Source: Chloroflexota bacterium (lineage in GTDB: Bacteria; Chloroflexota; Anaerolineae; Anaerolineales; Anaerolineaceae). From it: 64,000 nt of DNA. The notes under the pieces were generated by a model, which had not been told where the DNA came from, ran no database searches, and worked only from the letters and a program-made list of their open reading frames with translations. The stretch lies in the NCBI GenBank assembly GCA_021779955.1, contig JAJXZS010000044.1, positions 22,450-86,449 on the forward strand. Reading direction: 5' to 3'. This document shows, piece by piece, positions 17,632 through 28,251 of the stretch. Made by a program: the position numbers and the translations under genes. Within the stretch, counting starts at the first letter, position 1, and the number at the start of each line of letters is the position of its first letter.

Positions 17632-20544
17632 TCAATCATTTGCTGATATGAATGGTTTGAGGGAATTTGTTCGGTCCTCTTTTTGGTCGCCGCCAGGCAG
17701 GTTGATAATGATTTGCCCGTCTGTGATTCTTAGGTTTTGTTTTAGCTCTTCCAACGTCACTCGTAGCATTTGTTGCGGATCATTCGTCGAACGTATCTTG
17801 CTTGTGATCTCTAGCACTCTTCGGTCTCGCTCAGCACGCCGAACGGTGGATTCGAAGAGGCGTGCATTTTCCAAAGTCTGCGCAACCTGGTCCGAGACCG
17901 CCTGCACGGTAGTCAGTTCGTTTTCGCTCCACTCGAAATCGTCAGAGCGATTTTCCTGGAGGTGAATAACACCAATCGATTCACCGCGGAGCATGATCGG
18001 CACAGCCATAATGGATTGCTGTGTCGGATGTTCACCTTTGCGCGTCGTCGACCTGAAGATGGGGCGTCCGGTTTCGAGAACGGTGTTGATCTCGGGAATA
18101 TCTTCTTTCGTCGGAACCAGACCCTCTGGAGTGAACTTGTAGCTTGTATTGCCTGGCTCACGCATCTTGCGAGTCCATTCCTGGTTCAAGTATCTTCTAT
18201 GCAGGCTCTGCGCCTCATCGAGAGCAGCACGGGTGTTTTCATAGAGCTGGTTATTGCTGATGGCAATGGCGATCTGGTCAGCTAGCGTGGAGAATAACTC
18301 GATGTCTTCGGGGGAGAAAGCGTTCGGTTCCACGCTCTGGACGTCTAGCGCGCCAATGACTCTGTCTTCTTCTTTCAGCGGAAGGGCCATTTCTGAACGA
18401 GTCTCGGGAAGATCAGGGTTGTTGAAGAACACGGCATCCTGACCAACGTCAGTTGCAATGCGGGGTTCCCCCGATTCAGTCACATAACCCACAATACCGG
18501 CCTGTCCGACAGCAAGCTTATGCTGGCGTTCGAGCATCATGCGGCCACCGGCCGAATTGGCAGCGCGAAGCACGGCATACTCTGCTTTTTCATCGATCAA
18601 GAAAATACCCACGTGATAGAAGCCAAAACGTTCATTGATCAGGGTGGTCACGCTGGTCAGCAGCGTTTCGAGATCGCGGTTGGCAACAATGTTTCGCGCC
18701 ACGTCAGACACTGTTTGCAGTTGAGCAGATCGGAAACTGAGCGCGTCGTTTCTTTTGGCGAGTTCTTCGGTTCTTTCCTTTACACGCGTTTCCAGGGTAT
18801 CGATGAAAGTTTTCAAATCGCGAGTCATCGAGTTGAACACATTTCCGAGCATACCAATCTCATCTTTCGAGCTGACTTTGGCTTCCGCACCCATATCGCC
18901 TGCGGAGATTTTTTCCGCCGCTTCGGTTAATTGGAGAATTGGACGGGTGAACAGGTTAGCCACGAAGATGATCGACATGCCGACGATTCCGGCGATGATC
19001 GTCGCGATGATGGTGGAAAGGCGGTTCTGCGAGGCGCGCGCTTCGATCAGGTTTGTCTGTTCCTGCAGGAAGACGACTTTCCAGGGATGCAGAGCAAGGG
19101 TTACAGCCGTTGCTGATTCCGTACGGTTTCCCTGTTCGCCTGCCATCGCGACTGTAAAGAATTGACCGGCATTTCTTTGATTTAGGCTGTCATTCAGTTC
19201 TGTTTGATTAGTTGATAGAAGCTCACGAGGGAGATATGAGGGCAGTCGTTGGGCAAGTACCAGTGCCTGGAAAGTCTCCAGATCCATTGGGACGAGCGTA
19301 CGATAAATCAGATTGGGGCTGTATCCATCTGCAAGCCGCAACCCGTTTTCATCGAGAAGCATGGGATATGAACGTGGGCCGATCAGACCGACATTGGCCT
19401 GGACAATGGTTTGAAGCAAGAGGGCATCGAAGCGGGTTCGCAAATAGCCGATCGTCTGATTGGTGACATCTTTGATAGGCGCGATAAAAATGAGATAGGC
19501 GTCGCGTGTGCCGCTCGGGAAATAGACCCCGGAAGAATATGGCAGGCCAGTGCTCGCTACCGTCTTGAAATACTCTGAGGATGCTTCTGTTTGAGAAATC
19601 GATGCCGCGTCTGTGTCGAACAGATTTGCACCATTGATATCGAGAAGGCCATAGGACGGCTGGTAAAGCTTCTGCTTGGTCTGCAATGAAGTGAATGTCG
19701 TCTGGAGCTCGGTTTCCTCCACGCTTCCCGGGCGATCGCTGGCTTTCAATGCCAAATAACGTTGAATGGCAGGGAGAGTGGTTTCGGTCTGTACTGAATC
19801 AAGGTTCGAGCTAAAGAAATCGTTGAGAGAGGCTGCCGTTTGCTCCGCTGCAACCTGCAGCGACTGGTTCGATTGAGCTTGAATGGCATCTTGGGTATAT
19901 TGGTTCGATATCACGGAAAGAATCGCAAGTGGCACGAGTGTGACTACCAGACCGCCCAACAATAATTTGACACGGATCGAAGCAGTGATCCATCCAAATA
20001 TGAACAAAACGATCAAGATGAATGCCAGGACTCCTGCTGCGATAAATATGCCCAGGGTGAGGCTGGTATTGGATGCCTGGTCGACGAGATTCAAGTTTCC
20101 TGCCAGCGCAGATGCCACTGCGGCGACAAGGCCCACAAAAATAGACAGTTCGATATACTGTTCCCTCAAGGCGGTTGAGCCCAGGATTACGGCGAAAATG
20201 ATTGCGATTAATGCGATTCCGAGGGAAACGTCTGACGTGAGTACCAGGGAGGTAATAACAAAGGCGATCTCCGTAGTTACGACGAAAGCGAATCCACGCG
20301 CTTGCGACTTGGTCTCCCAGAGTTGAAAGATGGTAAACAGACCGGTAAGACAGGCGACGCCAAATGCTGCAGCTATGGTAAAGTATTGCCACTGGCGTGT
20401 GATCGCTCCCAGTATAAAGGCGCCAATTGTAAGGACCACGGTGAAGACGACAAAAACATCGAGAATCACGCCCCTGGATATTCCCTGACGTTCAGATTCG
20501 ACGCTGTCGCTTACAATCTCGGAAGGTTTTTCTATCTTGCTCAT
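17632..20544 (-). CDS. Membrane sensor with extracytoplasmic domain, HAMP and two GAF domains, no kinase
   Basis: A 970-residue protein. About six hydrophobic segments in residues 25-215, a periplasmic or external region (about 220-505) resembling a Cache sensor, another membrane helix (about 508-531), HAMP (RPILQLTEAAEKISAGDMGA), then a coiled stretch and GAF1 (about 610-765) and GAF2 (about 800-925). GAF1 carries the module seen throughout this island (ERFGFYHVGIFL, LPETRSEMALPL, VIGALDVQS). No His kinase, cyclase, methyl-accepting or DNA-binding output follows, so it must act by contact with another protein, most likely the hybrid kinase encoded 118 bp downstream. Confidence 0.88.
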   Translation of the reverse strand: MSKIEKPSEIVSDSVESERQGISRGVILDVFVVFTVVLTIGAFILGAITRQWQYFTIAAAFGVACLTGLFTIFQLWETKSQARGFAFVVTTEIAFVITSLVLTSDVSLGIALIAIIFAVILGSTALREQYIELSIFVGLVAAVASALAGNLNLVDQASNTSLTLGIFIAAGVLAFILIVLFIFGWITASIRVKLLLGGLVVTLVPLAILSVISNQYTQDAIQAQSNQSLQVAAEQTAASLNDFFSSNLDSVQTETTLPAIQRYLALKASDRPGSVEETELQTTFTSLQTKQKLYQPSYGLLDINGANLFDTDAASISQTEASSEYFKTVASTGLPYSSGVYFPSGTRDAYLIFIAPIKDVTNQTIGYLRTRFDALLLQTIVQANVGLIGPRSYPMLLDENGLRLADGYSPNLIYRTLVPMDLETFQALVLAQRLPSYLPRELLSTNQTELNDSLNQRNAGQFFTVAMAGEQGNRTESATAVTLALHPWKVVFLQEQTNLIEARASQNRLSTIIATIIAGIVGMSIIFVANLFTRPILQLTEAAEKISAGDMGAEAKVSSKDEIGMLGNVFNSMTRDLKTFIDTLETRVKERTEELAKRNDALSFRSAQLQTVSDVARNIVANRDLETLLTSVTTLINERFGFYHVGIFLIDEKAEYAVLRAANSAGGRMMLERQHKLAVGQAGIVGYVTESGEPRIATDVGQDAVFFNNPDLPETRSEMALPLKEEDRVIGALDVQSVEPNAFSPEDIELFSTLADQIAIAISNNQLYENTRAALDEAQSLHRRYLNQEWTRKMREPGNTSYKFTPEGLVPTKEDIPEINTVLETGRPIFRSTTRKGEHPTQQSIMAVPIMLRGESIGVIHLQENRSDDFEWSENELTTVQAVSDQVAQTLENARLFESTVRRAERDRRVLEITSKIRSTNDPQQMLRVTLEELKQNLRITDGQIIINLPGGDQKEDRTNSLKPFISAND

Positions 20545-20569
20545 TCTTTCCTCCGGCCGTTAATGCCTG

Positions 20570-22294
20570 CTATTCGGCTGCCGCCGTCTTCAACTGAATT
20601 CTTACCTCGGCGACACCCAGAGATCTACCCAATTCGGTTGCTGTGGTTTTCAAAATCGAATCGATATCAGATGCTGCACGGACCTTATCAGAAATATTGG
20701 CGACGAGATGCTCTCGCTCCGCGCGTTCCTGAATTTCTTCGAGCAATCGGGCATTTTCAAGCGCAAGCGCCAGGCGGTCTGCAGCAGTGTTGACAAGGGC
20801 CTGCATTTCTACGGGAAGATTCTCGCCCTGGTACTTGATATTCAGCACTCCAAGAACCTGATCGCGTAACTTAATGGGAACCGCCAGGATCACGCCTTGC
20901 TTATCGCTCGCATCCTCTTTCGTGAGCGGAGCTACGATCGGCTTGCCAGCGGACATCGCTTCACGATAAAAACGTGCCCGCTCTTCCGTGGGTTGAGCCT
21001 TGGCTTCGGCATAGCGAAAGTTTAACTTCTTCCGTGAACCCTTGAGGTGCGTCTGCCATACTCGGCCTGTGAACTCGCGGCTTTTTTCTTCCAAATCTTC
21101 CAGGCTGGCCTTCAATACCTGGATTTGGCCCAGTTTATCGATCGAGGATGCGAGTGTGTCGGCGATGGTTTGAATGACATCAGCGTCTTCGGTGTCAAAT
21201 TCATCAGGATTTTGCGATTGAAGGTCAAGCGCGCCGATGATTTGAGATCCAAGACGAAGGGGGACGGCCATCTCCGATCTCGTCTGGGGCAGCAAGGGAT
21301 TTTTATAGTGCATCGAGTCGAGTTCGACGTCTGAAGCGATGCGAACCTCTCCTCTCGCCACAACATAGCCAACGACGCCTTCTTCTCGTAAGCGGAGTTG
21401 GTGTTTTCGGGCAAGCATTTCAGCGCCGGCATCGCCTGTAGCCGCTTTCAGCACAGCAAACTCATTGCGTTCATCCTTTAGAAAGATGCCGGTATGATAG
21501 TAACCAAATTGCGAGCGAATCAATTCGACGGATTCCTTGAGCAAGGCATCGAGATTGGTCTGCTGTGCAATTTCGCGTGAGATTTGACGGGCTGCTACCA
21601 TGCGGAATTTTCTGCTGTCAAGTTGATCCTGGAGAGTGGTCACTTGTAGATTCAGATCTTTGTTACGCGAGGAAATCTCCTGATCACCCGATTGCACGCC
21701 GCTGATCAGCGCCATAAAATCGCTGAAAACGTCAGCGACAACGGATGAGAGCAAGTAAGTGAGGAAAAGCATGATCGTGACGATGCTCATCCACGAAAGC
21801 GTCGCATTCACTTCACTCATGATCCCGTTAGGGACGATGAACCCTTCCCCGATAATGACGGCAAGGGCAATCAGAATTGTGGCAGAGAAACCAAATACCC
21901 AAAACCATCGGCGACTGGGCAACAGGAGCGCTGCAACAACGACAGCGGTGAAGAAATAGAGTATCCCATTCGCTCCAAGGCCTTGAATCATTTCGCTCAA
22001 GATGCCTGTGCCGACAAACGCGACGATCAAGATCCAGGTGCGCAACCCTGCGCTCAACGAGCGAACGAATGCCGCAATAAATGTCAGGACGAACAAAATG
22101 ATGACCGCAGATCCAGAGATGAGATTCCGCGATTGAAGTGCTGAAAACAAATTGAGGAAGAGCAACACTGTCGCCAATATCAGGCTACCATTAGCGATCT
22201 GCTGCAATCCATGATCGATGATTGATTTGATCTCCGGAGCCTGGCCTGGAGTCGACTCAATAGATTCGAGTTGAGAAGGCGATTTGGCGATCAT
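20570..22294 (-). CDS. Membrane GAF-domain sensor, no output domain
   Basis: A 574-residue protein. Residues about 35-195 contain five or six membrane helices, followed by a coiled segment and GAF1 (about 230-385; SQFGYYHTGIFLKDE, LPQTRSEMAVPL, IIGALDLQS) and a second GAF (about 405-540; GVILAVPIKLRDQVLGVLNI). No kinase or receiver is present. Its start overlaps the stop of the upstream gene by four bases (ATGA type), so it is translationally coupled to the paralogue at 22291-23949. Architecture matches that paralogue closely, pointing to tandem gene duplication. Confidence 0.87.
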   Translation of the reverse strand: MIAKSPSQLESIESTPGQAPEIKSIIDHGLQQIANGSLILATVLLFLNLFSALQSRNLISGSAVIILFVLTFIAAFVRSLSAGLRTWILIVAFVGTGILSEMIQGLGANGILYFFTAVVVAALLLPSRRWFWVFGFSATILIALAVIIGEGFIVPNGIMSEVNATLSWMSIVTIMLFLTYLLSSVVADVFSDFMALISGVQSGDQEISSRNKDLNLQVTTLQDQLDSRKFRMVAARQISREIAQQTNLDALLKESVELIRSQFGYYHTGIFLKDERNEFAVLKAATGDAGAEMLARKHQLRLREEGVVGYVVARGEVRIASDVELDSMHYKNPLLPQTRSEMAVPLRLGSQIIGALDLQSQNPDEFDTEDADVIQTIADTLASSIDKLGQIQVLKASLEDLEEKSREFTGRVWQTHLKGSRKKLNFRYAEAKAQPTEERARFYREAMSAGKPIVAPLTKEDASDKQGVILAVPIKLRDQVLGVLNIKYQGENLPVEMQALVNTAADRLALALENARLLEEIQERAEREHLVANISDKVRAASDIDSILKTTATELGRSLGVAEVRIQLKTAAAE

Positions 22295-23949
22295 GACTTC
22301 ACCTCAGTACCAACTGTTCGCTTTTTCTTGATGCTGAAATCCTCGGGCGGAATGAGTGAAATTGAAGCTTCGAACACCGAAGGAAGATTACCGAATTCTT
22401 CCACAGCAGTTTTGAGAATTTCTTCGATCGTGAATGCTCTGGAGAATTGAGTCGAGAGTTCGTTCAATTTTTGCTCTTGAGCTGCTGCGCGCTGAGTCTC
22501 TTCGATCAGACGGGCATTTTCCAGCGCTGAGGTCGTTTGGGCAGAAATTGTCTGCAGGAATTCGTTTTGCTCCGGCTGGATTTCGGTTCCCTCGATCTCA
22601 AGATTGAAATAACCAATCACCTCATCACGAAGGACAAGCGGAATCTTGACCTGGGAAGTCGTTTCTGGACTTGAGGTTACCTGAGGATTCTCATAGTTGA
22701 ATTTGAGTTCTCCCACCTGGTCGATCTCGTCACCCCAGGCTTGCTGCACAAAAGCCTTGTTCAAGATCCGGATATCCTCCAGCGCTTTTTGCGTTCGGTT
22801 GAACGAATTGGCATTTTCAAGTGCTACCGCAAGTGAATCTGCTACGCTCTGGAGCAGGAGCACGTCGTTTTCATCGAAGGCATTCGGGCGGTCAGATTGG
22901 ATTGACAGAGCTCCCAGGATATCTGTGGAACTCTTGATGGGCAGCGCCAGCTCTGACCTGGTTGCAGGGAGGTCTGGATTGTCGAAGTGAACAGCTTCTT
23001 CGCCGACGTCCAGAGCGATACGCGCTTTGCGCGTTTGAGTTGCCCAACCGATCATGGAGTAACCGCCAACCGCCAGGCGGTGCCGATTGGCGGCCATCTT
23101 TTTGCCCTCATCTCCTGTGCCATATCTCAAGATGGCGTACTCACGTGTCGGATCGACAAGGAACACGCCGACATAATAAAGAGTGAATGCGCTCTTAAGG
23201 CGTTCAGCAACTTGCTGGATCAAGAGGCCAGGATCGAGAATCGAGGCCAAAGACTGTGAGATTTCTGAGCCTGCGCGCAATTGAGCCAGGCGGTGCTGCA
23301 GGTCCGCCGACTGAGCTTCATATCTTGCTTGCAGTTCATCGCTCTCTGCCAACGCAGAAATCAACTTTTGATTCTTTTTAAGATAGGAAGATTTGATGGA
23401 AAGAATTCCGAAATTTGCCAGTGCTGCCACCAGGATCACAACTACTGTGTCCAGAAGAAGCGATCCATGGGTGATGATGATCATGTTGGCAAAGATATTT
23501 GATGACGCGAGTGCAAGGCAAAGAATCAGGGTCGCCAGACCGATGCCATTGACTACGAGCGCCTGGCGGCTTTCGAGCAAACTTGTACCCAGTATCGAGA
23601 AGGCGATCAACGCGAGCAGAGTCTCACCTGACCAGCCTGTCTTGGTGAAGAGGATCAGAATGAGTAAGTACATGAGTGCCAGGAAAGCCATCGACCGAAC
23701 CGTAAAGCTGATTCTCCGACTGAGAAATATTGCCAGCGAAACGACAAGCAGCAGACCGAAGCCAATCACCAGAATGAAATCAGGAGAACCGATCAAAAGG
23801 CCAGTGGTCAGGAGCGTAGCCAGGGCACCGGCAACGATGCCAACGATCGCCAGGATGTGCAGAGATTCTTCCTGCCAGCGGGCCAGGTAATTAGAGGGAT
23901 CGATCGATGTGGGAACTGAATTGGGGAAGAGCGATCGCAGATAGTTCAT
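22291..23949 (-). CDS. Membrane GAF-domain sensor, no output domain (paralogue of the next gene)
   Basis: A 552-residue protein with about six N-terminal membrane helices (about 32-190), a helical linker, GAF1 (about 225-385; LPATRSELALPI, ILGALSIQS) and GAF2 (about 400-525; VKIPLVLRDEVIGYFNLEIEG). Like its neighbour it ends after a short helix with no catalytic domain. It overlaps both flanking genes by four bases (22291-22294 and 23946-23949), so three sensor genes are translationally coupled. The signal sensed is unknown; GAF domains can bind small ligands or act as dimer switches. Confidence 0.87.
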   Translation of the reverse strand: MNYLRSLFPNSVPTSIDPSNYLARWQEESLHILAIVGIVAGALATLLTTGLLIGSPDFILVIGFGLLLVVSLAIFLSRRISFTVRSMAFLALMYLLILILFTKTGWSGETLLALIAFSILGTSLLESRQALVVNGIGLATLILCLALASSNIFANMIIITHGSLLLDTVVVILVAALANFGILSIKSSYLKKNQKLISALAESDELQARYEAQSADLQHRLAQLRAGSEISQSLASILDPGLLIQQVAERLKSAFTLYYVGVFLVDPTREYAILRYGTGDEGKKMAANRHRLAVGGYSMIGWATQTRKARIALDVGEEAVHFDNPDLPATRSELALPIKSSTDILGALSIQSDRPNAFDENDVLLLQSVADSLAVALENANSFNRTQKALEDIRILNKAFVQQAWGDEIDQVGELKFNYENPQVTSSPETTSQVKIPLVLRDEVIGYFNLEIEGTEIQPEQNEFLQTISAQTTSALENARLIEETQRAAAQEQKLNELSTQFSRAFTIEEILKTAVEEFGNLPSVFEASISLIPPEDFSIKKKRTVGTEVKS

Positions 23950-26900
23950 TTCTTTTGCTCCTTCTCTTTTTCAGTTGTTGCAAGGTGAGAGCCATTTCCT
24001 TTTTCGACGCCGCCGGTAATCTCGATCGATGCGCGTTTGATGTTGAGAGCACCGCAGATTTCGGCGACTGAAGTCTGCATGATGGTTTCGATATCCACCG
24101 AACGGCGGATCTTGCTCGTGATGTCATATAGTTGACGCTGACGCTCTACCTGCGACCTCACCTGATCGACAAGTTGAATGTTGGCGAAGATCGAAGCCAG
24201 GTTGTTTGCCAACGTTGTTAGAATTTCCTGGTCCGTTTCATCGTAGGCTGCGACCTCCATGTTCTCGACGTTGAGAACACCCATTACTTTGTCCTGGTAG
24301 ATCACGGGCACAGTCAAAAGCGATTTCGTTTCAAGGTTGACGGGTAGCTTTGCCGGATCTTCAGCAGGTTCATTGAGCCTGATCGGTCTCTTTTCTTCCG
24401 CCACGAGCCCGACGGTTCGTTCTCCCAGATTCAAGATCGTTGAAGCGATTTCAATCCTGGGTAAACCGGCATAGGCTTTCACGATGAGCTTTCCGCTTGA
24501 AAGGGGGAGCCAGTACGTAATTTGGTCTTGAGCCATGGTCATATGAAGCGTTTCGACAGCAGCGCGAATCGCGTCATCGACGGTGGAGGTCTTGCTTGCG
24601 ATCGATGTGATCTGGTGGAGCAGACGGTGCCTGGAAAGAGAAGATTCTGTTTTGGTGAACAATTCAGAATTCTGAATGGCAACTGCGAGTTGATCGCTCA
24701 GCACCTGCAGAATGCGCACATCTTCGGAACTAAAGGCGTCGCGCTTGATGGATTGCACATCCAATGCGCCAATGACCTGGCCGGAATTGATCAAGGGAAT
24801 GCCCAACTCCGATTTGGTTTCCGGCAGCATGGGGTTCGGATAGTAGTTTTCTGCTGCGGTTACATCGTTCACAACCACGGGTTCGCCCAACAAAGTGGTT
24901 TGACCAATGATGGACTGCGAGCCAACCGCCAATTTGTGGCCTTTTTGTTTCAAGGCTTCGCCCGCTTCACCAGTCGACTCTTTGAGGACAGCAAATTGAC
25001 CAAGCGGATCGAGAAGGAAGATGGAGGAGTGATAGAAGCCAAAACGGCTGCGTACCAGGTCCACCAGCCTGCGCAGCAGTTCGTTGATGTTTTGAGATCC
25101 CGAACTGGTGTCACGTGCGATTTCTGAAGCAGTTAGCAGCTGGCTTGCACGGCGTTCGGCAAGCTGCTCAGTCGATTTCAAGTCAGTAATATCGCGGCCG
25201 ATCTTCAACAATCCGTTGATATTTCCGGCATCATCACGAAGAGGTATCTTGGATACCAGCTCCCAGCGTTCATTTCCATCCGGTGCGATGAACTTTTCCA
25301 CATCGCCGATGATGGAAGTGCCAGATTCCATCATCTCCTGGTCCTCATCTCGGACGAATTCACCTTCAACTGCGGATTGCGATTCAGTCGCCGGCTGCAA
25401 GTGCTCTGCAGGGTTTGCAGATGCCTGGCTCGCCCGGATTGTCTGCCCTTCAGTGTTTTTGAACTCGACACGGTCGGGTGTGTGGTCGAGCAACGAATTC
25501 AGTAGGAAGCGTTCCTGATCGTAGGCTTTGAGCGCTTCCGTTTGCGACGTCAAGAGTTCCACATTACGGATATTGGTACTTGCTTGCGGCGCGATGGTAA
25601 CGAGAAGGTCCTGATCAGAGAGGGTGAACCGGTTGGGATGCTGGCTATCGAGCAATGCCATCGCGCCGATCACCTCATCGGCAAGCTTAAGGGGAACGCC
25701 GAGGAATGACTGGGTAGTCAATGTGAGGTTGGGAGAATCGATCGTTCTGAATCCCAGAATTGATGTTTCACTCAACAAGATCGGTTCGCCCTTATTGATA
25801 ATCGTCGAGAACAAATCATTCGTGATAGTGTACGGCTCACACTCGATCTCTTTTTCATCGATGTAGTAGGGGATTTCAACTTTCTCGAGATCGGGTCGGT
25901 GCAACGCAAGAGCAAAGCCCACATCCGAACCGAGGGCGGCTTTCAGTTCATTGTGCAGGCGGGAGAGCAACCCGGGAAGATCTGCTTCATTCGATGTGGT
26001 TTTGCTGATCGCGCCCAGCGTCGAAAGCTCTTTCGCGCGCTGTTCAAGGGTTTCCTCCAGCCGAATCCTCTCCAGTGCTGACCCGATGACTTCTCCAGCA
26101 GTCGTAAGTGGCTGAATCTGCATGGGGGCGATTGCAATCCTATCGCGAGAACCAAGCGCAATGATGTGAGAAAGTTCTGTTCCTTCCATCACGGGGATCA
26201 AGGCAGAGGATTTGCATCCGCGGCGGGAGAAATAGGAGTTCAAGTTCGCGAATTCGGATTCGCCTTCAAGATTCTCGATATAGATATTAATGCCTTCGGC
26301 AAGCTTGTGGATACCCCGAGCGAAAGGCACCGTAAAACCTTTGAGGGATTGGTCGAGACGTGTACCTTTAGGGTCTGTGAGATTGACGAGACGCAACTGA
26401 TCATGCTCGACATCCATGAAGAAACAAACATAGTTCGTTTGTGAGAAGAGTTCTGTGATAAGCGAAGTGACTTCGTCTTTAGATTGAGCCTTCGAGATCT
26501 GTCGGGTTGAACGGTACAGCGACGTAGCTTGCTGAAGGTTTACCGTGGAGGACTCGACCATTTGAATGTTGCGTAAACCTGCTGAAATCTGGCTGCCAAG
26601 CGAAGTGAAGATCGTCACAGACTCAGAATCGAATGACCCCGGCGTATCACTCTGAATGTCCAACACGCCTGCCACGGTATTACCCATAACCAGGGGGATC
26701 ACGAGTTCAGATTGTGTTTCAGGAAGAACGTGCATCAGTTGGGCAGGTGTCTTTGTCAGCGGAAGTCTCTCTTCCAGTCTGGGCTGATTATTCTTGGCAA
26801 CCCATCCGACGAGTGTCTCATTTTCGACAGCGATACGCGTGAAATCTTCAAGCCTTTTGGAAGGATCGCGGGTATATTGCTCAGCCAGGACGACGAGTTT

Positions 26901-28241
26901 TCCGCTTTCATCCATAAGGTAGATCGAAGCCATCTGGAAGCCGAATTTCTCGCCGATCATTTTCACTGCGCGTTGAAGGATTTCATTTTGCGTCGTTGCA
27001 GTCACCGCTTCCTGGGCAATTTCGGTAGCCTGACGCATTTGGTGGGTACGCTCTTCAACTCTGGCTTCCAGTGAGTGATAGAAATCGGTCAGCTGTTGCA
27101 CCATAACGTTGAATGAATAACCCAACAAACCAATTTCATCTCTCCGTTTGACGTCCACGCGAAACGACCAGTCACCCGAAGAGAATTCCCTTGCGTGCTT
27201 TGCCAGGTCGACCAGCGGCACAACGATCGACCTTGCTCCCAAACCAATAATCAAACCGGTTATCGCCAGCGATCCTGCCAGTAGTATTCCGATGAACGGG
27301 AGCATGGAGCTCAGCAGACCATAAACTGATTTGTCGGGAACTTCGATGACAAGGGTCGATTTCACATCGCTGATCTTGCGGATTTCAGAAACAACTGGGA
27401 TGGCGTTTTGGTTTGTATACGCAAACGAAGTGCCCGAGCCGCTCTGATTTACATAATTCTCGATCAGCGTTTGAAAGGTTTTGTTGAAAGTCACCTGGGA
27501 GACTGTAGATTGCACAGGATTATATGCAGCGTACTGTTTGTTTGTGGTGATGAAATACGCGCTGGAGTTGGCGAACAGGCTCTGGGAGGTCCTCAAAGTA
27601 TCCGTCAGCAGGGTAGGCGTAGAAAAACCGATGAAAGTCAATCCGGGACCGCCCAACGGATTACGGTACAACTTGGTGGTCACCAGTACCAACTGGTTTG
27701 GAAACAAACCGCCAGGGTTCAGCACGAGTACGTTCTGGTTGGTTTGGTAAAGGGTCATCAAGAAGGTTTCTTGGGTGAGTAATTTGCCAATCAAATCAGA
27801 ATTGGTCGAAGCAATCACCGTACCATCGGAGGTAATGATCGAGAGTTGGTTAAAGATTTCCTCAGTAGGGGTGGAGATGTAAGAATTTAGGTAATCGGTG
27901 ATGTTTCTGGATGCCTGATAGTAACCAGGAGTCCCGGTGCCTTTATTGATGGTCAAGATATTCTCATCAAAATTGGGTTGGCCATTTAATTCATTCAAAG
28001 CCTTGGTGCGCGAAGCAGCCAGGTTCGATAGCTGATTCGTATATGTCTGAGAAATCGTGTCGATCTGCACTTTTGCCTGCTCGAGCATTGTCGTACGGGT
28101 ACGCAAATAGGTGGCAAAACCGATAATCAAGACCGGGATCAATGAAATGATCAATAGGCCAATCACAACAGTCCGAGCCAGACTTCCGCGGAACTCTGGC
28201 GCCGATTTGGTTTGAATACTCGGAGCAGTTTGATCTGTCAT
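23946..28241 (-). CDS. Large Cache-HAMP-GAF-PAS sensor protein without kinase domain
   Basis: 1431 residues. A membrane helix (about 25-48), an external double-Cache-like region (about 55-305), a second helix (about 312-338), HAMP (about 338-392), then three GAF domains (about 405-910), a PAS domain with PAC-like end (about 920-1030; LLNSLLDHTPDRVEF, LLKIGRDITDL) and two more GAF domains (about 1045-1370). The fourth GAF carries the common module (RFGFYHSSIFLLD, LPETKSELGIPL, VIGALDVQS). No kinase or effector is fused. It is the first large gene after two receiver genes, ten bases away from the nearer one. Confidence 0.88.
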   Translation of the reverse strand: MTDQTAPSIQTKSAPEFRGSLARTVVIGLLIISLIPVLIIGFATYLRTRTTMLEQAKVQIDTISQTYTNQLSNLAASRTKALNELNGQPNFDENILTINKGTGTPGYYQASRNITDYLNSYISTPTEEIFNQLSIITSDGTVIASTNSDLIGKLLTQETFLMTLYQTNQNVLVLNPGGLFPNQLVLVTTKLYRNPLGGPGLTFIGFSTPTLLTDTLRTSQSLFANSSAYFITTNKQYAAYNPVQSTVSQVTFNKTFQTLIENYVNQSGSGTSFAYTNQNAIPVVSEIRKISDVKSTLVIEVPDKSVYGLLSSMLPFIGILLAGSLAITGLIIGLGARSIVVPLVDLAKHAREFSSGDWSFRVDVKRRDEIGLLGYSFNVMVQQLTDFYHSLEARVEERTHQMRQATEIAQEAVTATTQNEILQRAVKMIGEKFGFQMASIYLMDESGKLVVLAEQYTRDPSKRLEDFTRIAVENETLVGWVAKNNQPRLEERLPLTKTPAQLMHVLPETQSELVIPLVMGNTVAGVLDIQSDTPGSFDSESVTIFTSLGSQISAGLRNIQMVESSTVNLQQATSLYRSTRQISKAQSKDEVTSLITELFSQTNYVCFFMDVEHDQLRLVNLTDPKGTRLDQSLKGFTVPFARGIHKLAEGINIYIENLEGESEFANLNSYFSRRGCKSSALIPVMEGTELSHIIALGSRDRIAIAPMQIQPLTTAGEVIGSALERIRLEETLEQRAKELSTLGAISKTTSNEADLPGLLSRLHNELKAALGSDVGFALALHRPDLEKVEIPYYIDEKEIECEPYTITNDLFSTIINKGEPILLSETSILGFRTIDSPNLTLTTQSFLGVPLKLADEVIGAMALLDSQHPNRFTLSDQDLLVTIAPQASTNIRNVELLTSQTEALKAYDQERFLLNSLLDHTPDRVEFKNTEGQTIRASQASANPAEHLQPATESQSAVEGEFVRDEDQEMMESGTSIIGDVEKFIAPDGNERWELVSKIPLRDDAGNINGLLKIGRDITDLKSTEQLAERRASQLLTASEIARDTSSGSQNINELLRRLVDLVRSRFGFYHSSIFLLDPLGQFAVLKESTGEAGEALKQKGHKLAVGSQSIIGQTTLLGEPVVVNDVTAAENYYPNPMLPETKSELGIPLINSGQVIGALDVQSIKRDAFSSEDVRILQVLSDQLAVAIQNSELFTKTESSLSRHRLLHQITSIASKTSTVDDAIRAAVETLHMTMAQDQITYWLPLSSGKLIVKAYAGLPRIEIASTILNLGERTVGLVAEEKRPIRLNEPAEDPAKLPVNLETKSLLTVPVIYQDKVMGVLNVENMEVAAYDETDQEILTTLANNLASIFANIQLVDQVRSQVERQRQLYDITSKIRRSVDIETIMQTSVAEICGALNIKRASIEITGGVEKGNGSHLATTEKEKEQKK

Positions 28242-28251
28242 GACTTATTCC

